Origin: Elusimicrobia bacterium UBA6262
GTDB taxonomy: Bacteria; CAYTYR01; UBA6262
Assembly (NCBI GenBank): GCA_002441095.1
Contig: DJVG01000030.1
Span: 1-11,364, forward strand
DNA: 11,364 nucleotides
Direction of reading: 5' to 3'
The translations under genes were made by a program, and so were the position numbers. Under the pieces are notes generated by a model, which searched no databases, was not told where the DNA came from, and worked only from the letters and a program-made list of their open reading frames with translations. Positions 6,868 through 11,364 of the stretch are shown here, one piece after another. How positions within the stretch are numbered: position 1 is the first letter of the stretch; each line of letters starts with the position of its first letter.

Positions 6868-7110
6868 TTACTCCTCGGCGAATGCAACGGTTACGCTATC
6901 AATGCCTTGCAGGGCCTCGATTTTCTGGGTGATGATCGAGGTAAAATATTCAGCCATGGGAGTCCCGGTATAGCGGTTAGAGAGGATAATACTTACTTTT
7001 GCTCCGTCTATATTGATCTCCTTGACTATGCCCTCATCAATAATACTGACATTCAGTTCCGGATTAACCACTTCTTTCAAGATAGTCTTGATATCATCCT
7101 GGAGAATCAT
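6868..7110 (-). CDS. MIP18/DUF59-family (SufT/PaaD-like) protein lacking the usual cysteine
   Basis: A small (80 aa) single-domain protein of the MIP18 (FeS_assembly_P, DUF59) family, whose members help assemble or carry Fe-S clusters. The family N-terminus is clear: an amphipathic helix, then NPELN at 16-20 and IIDEGIV at 23-29, replacing the usual DPE and VDLGLV. The C-terminal half follows the family beta-alpha-beta pattern, ending DSVTVAF. At the position of the common GCPM motif it reads GTPM (49-52), so the conserved cysteine is a threonine. The frame extends to an ATG at 7122. I prefer 7110 because a G-rich stretch (GGGGGT) lies 5 nt upstream and the family usually starts there; this is uncertain. 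It ends 6 bp before the RseC-like gene. Confidence 0.8.
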   Translation of the reverse strand: MILQDDIKTILKEVVNPELNVSIIDEGIVKEINIDGAKVSIILSNRYTGTPMAEYFTSIITQKIEALQGIDSVTVAFAEE

Positions 7111-7130
7111 GTTTACCCCCATCGGAAAAG

Positions 7131-7206
7131 AAGTTGTAAGTTAAAACTTTCCGCCCTTAAGCTTGGCGGATCCGCCTCAGGCGGAAACACTTTCAACTTA
7201 AAACTT
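7131..7206. repeat. composite inverted repeat with AAGTT 7-bp arms and a GGCGGATCCGCC core
   Basis: The outer arms, 7131-7155 and 7180-7206, are inverted copies matching at about 21 of 25 positions. Both are built of AAGTTxx / TTAAAAC words in 7-bp phase, and each ends in TTTCCGCC or its inverse. Between them lie a perfect palindrome GGCGGATCCGCC (7165-7176) and an overlapping hairpin TCCGCC-TCA-GGCGGA (7171-7185). The element fills the metF to DUF59 gap and could act as a terminator or processing site. The AAGTT word family recurs upstream of metH at 11303-11337. Confidence 0.8.
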
Positions 7207-7217
7207 ATCACTTATTT

Positions 7218-8078
7218 TTATTTTACTTTATTCAATATTTCCGGTATATGTTCTTCCAACCCCAGCGCCATCAAGTGCACACCGTCAACATGCGGTTTCA
7301 TCTGGGAAATCAACTCAGCGGCGATATTGATCCCTTCATCTAACGGACTGGCGGCCTGGCTTAAGCGGTCAATATAATGAGGAGAAATATTGATCCCCAA
7401 TTTTTCTTTCATAAAGATCGCTACCTGGGCTGATTTCAGCAGAAATACTCCGATCAATATTTTTGTGTTATATTCCCTGGCCCTGGCGATAAAAGTTTCT
7501 AACAGCTTGAAATCGAAAATCGGCTGGGTCTGGAAAAATTCAGCGCCAGCTTCTATTTTTTTCTCCATCATGGCCAGCTGCAGGTCAAGCGGGTCAGCCA
7601 TAGGATTCACCACTGCCCCCAGGCAGAATTGCGGGAAGCCATCCAGTTTCTTGCCGGCCAGGTCAACGCCTGTTTCCAAGACCCGGGCTGTTTTCAGTAA
7701 TTGCACCGGATCCAGGTCATACACTGGTTTGGCTTCCTTATGGTCGCCTTGTGTCGGATGGTCCCCGCTCAGGATCAGCACATTATTCACCCCTAAGGCA
7801 GCAGCACTAAGCAAGTCTGATTCCAGGGCAATACGGTTCCGGTCACGGCAAGTCATCTGCATGATCGGCTCACAGTCTTGTTCCTGCAAAAGGCGGCAGA
7901 TCGCTAATGAGCCCATTCTCATCACTGCCCGTTGGTTATCAGTCACATTAAAACCGTCGACCTTGCCGCGCAGCAGTTTGGCCTTTTCCAGGAGCGGTTG
8001 GATATTGGTCCCTTTAGGCGGGAACAATTCCGCGGTTATTATAAATTTCTTAGTTTTTAAGGTTTCTTTGAAAGTCAC
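7218..8078 (-). CDS. metF: methylenetetrahydrofolate reductase catalytic subunit
   Basis: Reduces 5,10-methylene-tetrahydrofolate to 5-methyl-tetrahydrofolate using a bound flavin; this supplies methyl groups for methionine or for the Wood-Ljungdahl methyl branch. The 286-aa TIM-barrel protein has normal MetF length. Catalytic Glu17 lies in ITAELFPPKG; NVTD is at 44-47, MTCRDRNR at 75-82 (flavin/folate pocket), LSGDHP at 103-108, and GAEFFQTQPIFD lies in the C-terminal half. The start is a GTG at 8078 with AAGGAG (8084-8089) 5 nt upstream. It follows metV on the same strand after a 148-bp repeat-filled gap. Pairing with metV points to the MetFV type known from acetogens such as Moorella rather than the stand-alone NADH-dependent enterobacterial enzyme. 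Confidence 0.95.
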   Translation of the reverse strand: MTFKETLKTKKFIITAELFPPKGTNIQPLLEKAKLLRGKVDGFNVTDNQRAVMRMGSLAICRLLQEQDCEPIMQMTCRDRNRIALESDLLSAAALGVNNVLILSGDHPTQGDHKEAKPVYDLDPVQLLKTARVLETGVDLAGKKLDGFPQFCLGAVVNPMADPLDLQLAMMEKKIEAGAEFFQTQPIFDFKLLETFIARAREYNTKILIGVFLLKSAQVAIFMKEKLGINISPHYIDRLSQAASPLDEGINIAAELISQMKPHVDGVHLMALGLEEHIPEILNKVK

Positions 8079-8104
8079 GTGCTCTCCTTACTTCAAAAAC
8101 GTGT

Positions 8105-8222
8105 ATCAGACGATCAGGGTATCAGGTAGTGGTTATCAGGGAAACAGGTTATCAGGTTTAATTCCTGATTTCCTGGTATCCGGATACCCTGCCTCCTGAT
8201 ATTCTGATATCCTGATTCCCTG
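8105..8222. repeat. TATCAGG-family array with inverted halves, metV-metF gap
   Basis: The left half (8105-8155) has ATCAG words starting at 8105, 8113, 8121, 8135 and 8151, with weaker copies at 8128 and 8143, so the phase is 7-8 bp. The right half (8164-8222) carries the inverse word CCTGAT/CCTG at 8164, 8172, 8188, 8195, 8203, 8211 and 8219. A perfect 14-bp palindrome GGTATCCGGATACC sits at 8175-8188. The element occupies almost the whole 148-bp gap and could fold into a long imperfect hairpin in the transcript between metV and metF. Confidence 0.8.
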
Positions 8223-8226
8223 TGTG

Positions 8227-8865
8227 CTACCTAGTTTTAATCCTTTGTGGCTTGCTGATACTGGTATTGCTTTTTATTTTCCTGTATTTCTTTATAGTGG
8301 CGGTATTTTTCTGCAATTTTTCATAGATCAGGATCCAGACACAATCCTGGTCTGAGTTCACTTCACATTTACCATTCACTGCTCCGCCGCAGGGCCCGTT
8401 CACCAGGGCTTTGGCACAACGGGTCACCGGGCAAAGACCGCCGGTTTCATCTATAATGCAATCTCCGCAAAGAGAACAATACTGGTTGAAATTGCCCAAA
8501 CGCTCTATACTGCCCAAAAATAACGTATCCAAAGCCGGCACCAGACCCATCTCCGGACAAACCTGGGCTATCGACTGGACTCCGGCGCCGCAGCTTAAAA
8601 GCACCAGGCTTTCTGCCTGCCCCGCTTTTTCATTATTCAGCAGTTCTTTTTTAACGATACGCATATCACAAGGAGTATCCAAAACTATCGTCCCTGTTAC
8701 TTTTTTCTGGTTCCTGGCTAATTCTTCTGCCAAAATCTTTACTTGCTCTTCACCGCCAGTGGCGCATTTAGTGGCACACGCTGCGCAACCAACAACAAAA
8801 ACCTTACTTTTGCCTTTCAATTGTTCTAATATTTTATTCAGTTCTTTCTGTTTTGTAATAATCAT
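8227..8865 (-). CDS. metV: methylenetetrahydrofolate reductase C-terminal domain protein (MetV)
   Basis: Partner subunit of MetF in acetogen-type methylene-THF reductase (MTHFR_C / DUF5981 family); thought to bind Fe-S clusters and pass electrons to the flavin subunit. The 212-aa protein is rich in cysteine. The N-terminal half has CAACATKC (C27, C30, C34), C66, C92 (SCGAG) and C103. The C-terminal half has the signature cluster YCSLCGDC (C130, C133, C136), then C145, C150, C159, C167 and C175, including the GPCGG motif. The last 25 or so residues are a lysine-rich tail with no recognised motif. The ATG at 8865 has an AAAGG 6 nt upstream. It lies directly upstream of metF, and metH precedes it by 32 bp, which supports one methyl-transfer operon. 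Confidence 0.93.
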   Translation of the reverse strand: MIITKQKELNKILEQLKGKSKVFVVGCAACATKCATGGEEQVKILAEELARNQKKVTGTIVLDTPCDMRIVKKELLNNEKAGQAESLVLLSCGAGVQSIAQVCPEMGLVPALDTLFLGSIERLGNFNQYCSLCGDCIIDETGGLCPVTRCAKALVNGPCGGAVNGKCEVNSDQDCVWILIYEKLQKNTATIKKYRKIKSNTSISKPQRIKTR

Positions 8866-8883
8866 TTTTCGCCTTTGTATTTT

Positions 8884-8911
8884 CTATACGCTACACGCTA
8901 TACGCTATCCG
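8884..8911. repeat. 7-bp array (CTATACG/CGTATAG family) overlapping the metH stop
   Basis: Four units in exact 7-bp phase: CTATACG, CTACACG, CTATACG, CTATCCG. The word is the inverse of the TAGCGTA array at 5331. Read on the metH strand, the last two units encode Ala792, Asp793, Ser794, Val795 and the TAG stop, so the array forms the end of the gene and then the metH-metV spacer. Confidence 0.85.
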
Positions 8912-11285
8912 CCAAAAGTGCTTTAATTACTCTCGCTGCTTCCACGGCATCTTTCGCATAAGCATCCGCACCGATACTTGAAGCATATTCTCTAGTCACT
9001 ACTGCGCCGCCGATCACGGTTTTTACTTTTAATCCGGTCTGTTTTAACGCCTTTATGATAACCGGCATTTCCACCATAGTGGTAGTCATCAGCGCAGAAA
9101 GAGCTACTACTTCGGCCCGATACTTTTTTACTGCCGCTATGATCTTACCCTGGGGGACATCTTTACCCAGGTCAATTATTTTGTAGCCGTAATTCTGCAG
9201 GATCGCAATAACAATATTTTTTCCTATATCGTGGACATCGCCTTTGACGGTAGCAAAAATGATGGTCGCCTGCTTTGGCAAGCCGGCAGAAGCATCCTTG
9301 ACTAATTCTTTCTGCAGACGCTTCATCGCTACCTGGGCGCATTCAGCCGCCATCATTAACTGCGGCAGAAAATATTCCCGGGTCTCATATTTTCTACCAA
9401 CTTCTTCCAAGGCTGGGATTATCTCCAGATTGATAATATCCAGTGGTTTTTGGCTAGTTATATTCTCCTCAACAAGCTTTAATACCGCATCTTTATTTCC
9501 ATTAATTATGGTCGCCCTTAAACTACTGACCGCTGACCGCTGACCGCTGACTACTGACTGTTGACCGCTGAATCTCGCCAGGTATTTCTGCCCATTAGCG
9601 TCTTTGCCTGAAATATAAGCCGCCGCCAGCAATGTTTCCTGCATTTTGGCATCCAGCGGATTCATGATCACTGCATCCAGGCCGGCAGCAACAGCTATAC
9701 CCAGGAAATTAGCATTGACCAAACTCCGGTTGGGTAAGCCATGGGAAACATTACTGACACCCAGGACAGTTTTTACGCCATATTTCTTTTTGATCTCAGT
9801 GATCGCCCGTATCGTATCCAGGGTCCCGCCTGGTTCTGCTGAAAGCGCTAAGGTCAGGCAGTCTATAAAAACATCGCCGCGGGGGATCCAGCAGTTATCT
9901 GTCTCTTTAATTATTTTACCGGCAATTTCCACTCTTTTCTGCCAAGTTTTGGGGATACCTTTTTCATCAATGCATAAGCCAATAACCGCGGCGCCGTACT
10001 GTTTTACCAGGGGTAGTAATTTCTTTAGCTTAGCTTTTTCGCCGGTGACTGAGTTAACCAGCGCTTTGCCGGGAAATTGTTTTAATCCTTCTTCGATCAC
10101 TTCTGTATTCGGTGAATCCAGGACCAGCGGTTTATCTATTTGGGAACTTAAATCAAGAACAAGTTTGCTGATGGATTCTTTTTCGTTCGTCCCCGGCACG
10201 CTGATATTGACATCCAGCAGGTCACAGCCTGCGGAAACCTGCCCCCTGGCTTCTTCTGATAATAGGGAAAAGTTCCCGGCCTTGATGGCTTCAGCCAAAG
10301 CTTTCCTGGCAGTAGGATTGATCCGTTCCCCAATTATGACCGGATACTCCCCCACCTCCACTGTCTTCGTCCTTGATGTTAAATAGGTTTTTAATTCTTT
10401 TTTCTTTGCTGCAACTCGCAACCTGGAACTCGCAACTCGCAACTGCCTTATATGTTCCGGCGTCGTGCCGCAACAACCGCCCAGACACGATACTCCCAGC
10501 TTGGCAAAGGCCGCAGTAAAAGAAGCAAATTCAGCAGCCTCAAGAGGGAAAACAGTTTTTCCGTTTTCCAACATGGGCAAGCCGGCATTCGGCTGGATGA
10601 TCACCGGGACATTAGCTACAGCTGCCATTTCTGCCGCAACAGCCAGTAATTCCTGCGGCCCGGCGCTGCAATTCGCGCCGATCACATCAGCGCCCAAAGA
10701 CTGCATAACAATGGCCGCGGTCTTCGGATCAGTCCCGGTAACTGTCCGCAATTCTTTTTCAAAGGTCATGGAGGCGATCACTGGCAAGCCGGTCTTTTTG
10801 CTGCCAATAATAGCAGCCCGCATTTCCTGCAGATCGGTCATAGTTTCTATGATCAGGCAATCGCATCCGGCATTCTTTAATAACCAGGCTTGTTCAGCAT
10901 AGAGGTCCACTGCTGCGCTAAACGATATTTTTCCCAGCGGCTCGAGCAGTTCCCCCAGGATACTGATATCGCCTGCCACCAAAATACCTTTACCTTTGGC
11001 CGCTTCCCTGGCGATCTTCACCCCGGCAGAAATTAGTTTCTCCTGGTCCGCTTCCAAGCCATACCCTTTCAGCTTCAGGCGATTTGCGCCAAAAGTATTG
11101 GCAATAATGACCTGGGCTCCAGCGGCAATATAGGCTTGATGGATTTTATTGATGATATGCGGATGGGTAAGATTATAAGTCTCGGGACAAACGCCTTGAG
11201 GCAGGTTTTCTCTCTGGAGCATGGTACCCATTGCTCCGTCGAAAATAATGATCTTCTTCTTTTTAAGTAGATTCTTGAAAGTCAT
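8898..11285 (-). CDS. metH: cobalamin-dependent methionine synthase without reactivation domain
   Basis: Moves the methyl group of methyl-tetrahydrofolate to homocysteine through a bound cobalamin. The 795-aa protein has three modules. The homocysteine S-methyltransferase barrel is at about 1-279: FDGAMGTMLQ at 15-24 and zinc ligands C206 (GANCSAGP) and C271-C272 (GGCCGTTPEHI). The pterin-binding barrel is at about 313-570, starting IGERINPT at 318-325. The B12 cap at about 590-665 is followed by the B12-binding domain, with GDVHDIGKN at 682-690 and cobalt-ligand His685. The C-terminal AdoMet-binding reactivation domain of the E. coli enzyme (about 1,200 aa) is absent. The two linkers, 280-292 and 573-587, are encoded by 7-bp tandem arrays. 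The ATG at 11285 has an AGGAAGGA just upstream. It leads metV and metF, so it may serve methionine synthesis, one-carbon flow, or both. Confidence 0.95.
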   Translation of the reverse strand: MTFKNLLKKKKIIIFDGAMGTMLQRENLPQGVCPETYNLTHPHIINKIHQAYIAAGAQVIIANTFGANRLKLKGYGLEADQEKLISAGVKIAREAAKGKGILVAGDISILGELLEPLGKISFSAAVDLYAEQAWLLKNAGCDCLIIETMTDLQEMRAAIIGSKKTGLPVIASMTFEKELRTVTGTDPKTAAIVMQSLGADVIGANCSAGPQELLAVAAEMAAVANVPVIIQPNAGLPMLENGKTVFPLEAAEFASFTAAFAKLGVSCLGGCCGTTPEHIRQLRVASSRLRVAAKKKELKTYLTSRTKTVEVGEYPVIIGERINPTARKALAEAIKAGNFSLLSEEARGQVSAGCDLLDVNISVPGTNEKESISKLVLDLSSQIDKPLVLDSPNTEVIEEGLKQFPGKALVNSVTGEKAKLKKLLPLVKQYGAAVIGLCIDEKGIPKTWQKRVEIAGKIIKETDNCWIPRGDVFIDCLTLALSAEPGGTLDTIRAITEIKKKYGVKTVLGVSNVSHGLPNRSLVNANFLGIAVAAGLDAVIMNPLDAKMQETLLAAAYISGKDANGQKYLARFSGQQSVVSGQRSAVSSLRATIINGNKDAVLKLVEENITSQKPLDIINLEIIPALEEVGRKYETREYFLPQLMMAAECAQVAMKRLQKELVKDASAGLPKQATIIFATVKGDVHDIGKNIVIAILQNYGYKIIDLGKDVPQGKIIAAVKKYRAEVVALSALMTTTMVEMPVIIKALKQTGLKVKTVIGGAVVTREYASSIGADAYAKDAVEAARVIKALLADSV
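9526..9567. repeat. six 7-bp units (CTGACCG family) in frame inside metH, linker 2
   Basis: Six exact-phase heptads: three CTGACCG, then CTGACTA, CTGACTG and TTGACCG, with half units on both sides. On the metH strand they encode residues 573-587, a seven-residue repeat SGQQSVV then SGQRSAV, between the pterin-binding barrel and the B12 cap. Six units are 42 bp, so the core adds exactly 14 codons. The word CGGTCAG has no stop in any frame on the coding strand, whereas the opposite strand meets TGA. Confidence 0.9.
10412..10446. repeat. five 7-bp units (CAACTCG family) in frame inside metH, linker 1
   Basis: Five exact-phase heptads: CAACTCG, CAACCTG, GAACTCG, CAACTCG, CAACTGC. On the metH strand they encode residues 280-292 (RQLRVASSRLRVA), directly after the zinc-binding GGCCGTTPEHI and before the pterin-binding barrel. 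The word is stop-free in every frame of the metH strand. The same family, with the same order of the first three variants, forms the intergenic array at 1060-1094. Confidence 0.9.
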
Positions 11286-11302
11286 GTCCTTCCTATTTAA
11301 AA

Positions 11303-11337
11303 AAGTTATAAGTTTTAAGTGTTAAGTTTTAAAGTAA
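11303..11337. repeat. five 7-bp units (AAGTTTT family) upstream of metH
   Basis: Exact-phase heptads AAGTTAT, AAGTTTT, AAGTGTT, AAGTTTT, AAAGTAA lie 18 bp upstream of the metH ATG, just before its ribosome binding site, so they would be in the 5' leader. The word matches the arms of the inverted repeat at 7131-7206. No inverted partner is visible before the window ends at 11364. Confidence 0.82.
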
Positions 11338-11358
11338 GGTGTACCTTTGTAAAGTCAA
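11331..11358 (-). promoter_or_regulatory. possible promoter for metH
   Basis: On the minus strand TTGACT (11358-11353) is followed after 16 bp by TACTTT (11336-11331). The -35 is good; the -10 matches only three of six consensus bases and overlaps the first heptad of the array. The window ends too close to judge whether an upstream gene reads into metH instead. Confidence 0.3.
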
Positions 11359-11364
11359 GTTTAC

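Noticed and set aside
7126..7210. MITE or insertion sequence remnant
   Set aside because: Inverted arms exist, but no clear target-site duplication or transposase homology is visible, so I list it only as an inverted repeat.
6775..7377. 200-codon plus-strand reading frame
   Set aside because: Spans antisense to rseC-like, DUF59 and metF genes and crosses their boundaries; a shadow frame.
7390..8199. 269-codon plus-strand reading frame
   Set aside because: Antisense to metF and running into the repeat array; no recognisable domain and no ribosome binding site that stands out.
8105..8222. CRISPR array
   Set aside because: Units are 7-8 bp, degenerate, without spacers, and mirrored; no cas genes nearby.
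9526..9567. Frameshift or assembly error in metH
   Set aside because: The frame is continuous on both sides with full domain motifs, and similar arrays occur at many other places in the window, so an isolated error is unlikely.
9646..10386. 246-codon plus-strand reading frame
   Set aside because: Lies wholly antisense to metH in a region with clear pterin-domain motifs; composition is low-complexity (many Ser, Thr, Pro) and no family is recognisable.
11286..11364. SAM or cobalamin riboswitch upstream of metH
   Set aside because: Only 79 bp are visible and they hold a simple AT-rich heptad array; no SAM-I or B12-box sequence is seen. A riboswitch further upstream cannot be excluded.

Overview
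The window reads as chromosomal DNA of an uncultured Gram-negative bacterium. It encodes an outer-membrane PorV/PorQ-type protein, an RseC-like inner-membrane protein and a type IV pilus ATPase. The metF-metV-metH set is typical of bacteria that run the methyl branch of the Wood-Ljungdahl pathway or a similar one-carbon route. Protein style, gene set and the repeat-filled intergenic spaces would fit candidate phyla such as Omnitrophota. That placement is an inference, because no rRNA or marker tree is available here.

Layout. Left block, minus strand, 4819 down to 1: recG, coaD, pta and a pilB-like gene cut by the left edge just inside its Walker A motif. Centre: rpmB (ribosomal protein L28) is the only plus-strand gene. 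It diverges from recG across a 319-bp spacer that holds a good sigma70-type promoter and a repeat-built leader with an attenuator-like shape. Right block, minus strand, 11285 down to 5402: metH, metV, metF, a small MIP18/DUF59 protein, an RseC-like protein and a PorV-like protein. The last two overlap by 4 bp. rpmB and the PorV-like gene converge.

How the genes work together. MetF with MetV reduces methylene-tetrahydrofolate to methyl-tetrahydrofolate. The cobalamin-dependent MetH takes that methyl group; it has homocysteine, pterin and B12 modules but no C-terminal reactivation domain. Pta interconverts acetyl-CoA and acetyl phosphate, CoaD makes the coenzyme A precursor dephospho-CoA, and RecG and L28 are housekeeping genes.

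The most unusual feature is a set of short-period degenerate tandem repeats, mostly exact 7-bp phase, at nearly every gene boundary. Each locus has its own word (TAGCGTA, yAACTCG, AAGTTTT, CTGACCG), and others have 8-, 9- or 16-bp phase; many are laid out as inverted arms. Two 7-bp arrays lie in frame inside metH, one in each inter-domain linker, and a third supplies the last codons and stop of metH. Two loci share the same order of unit variants, which suggests that the arrays disperse by copying.
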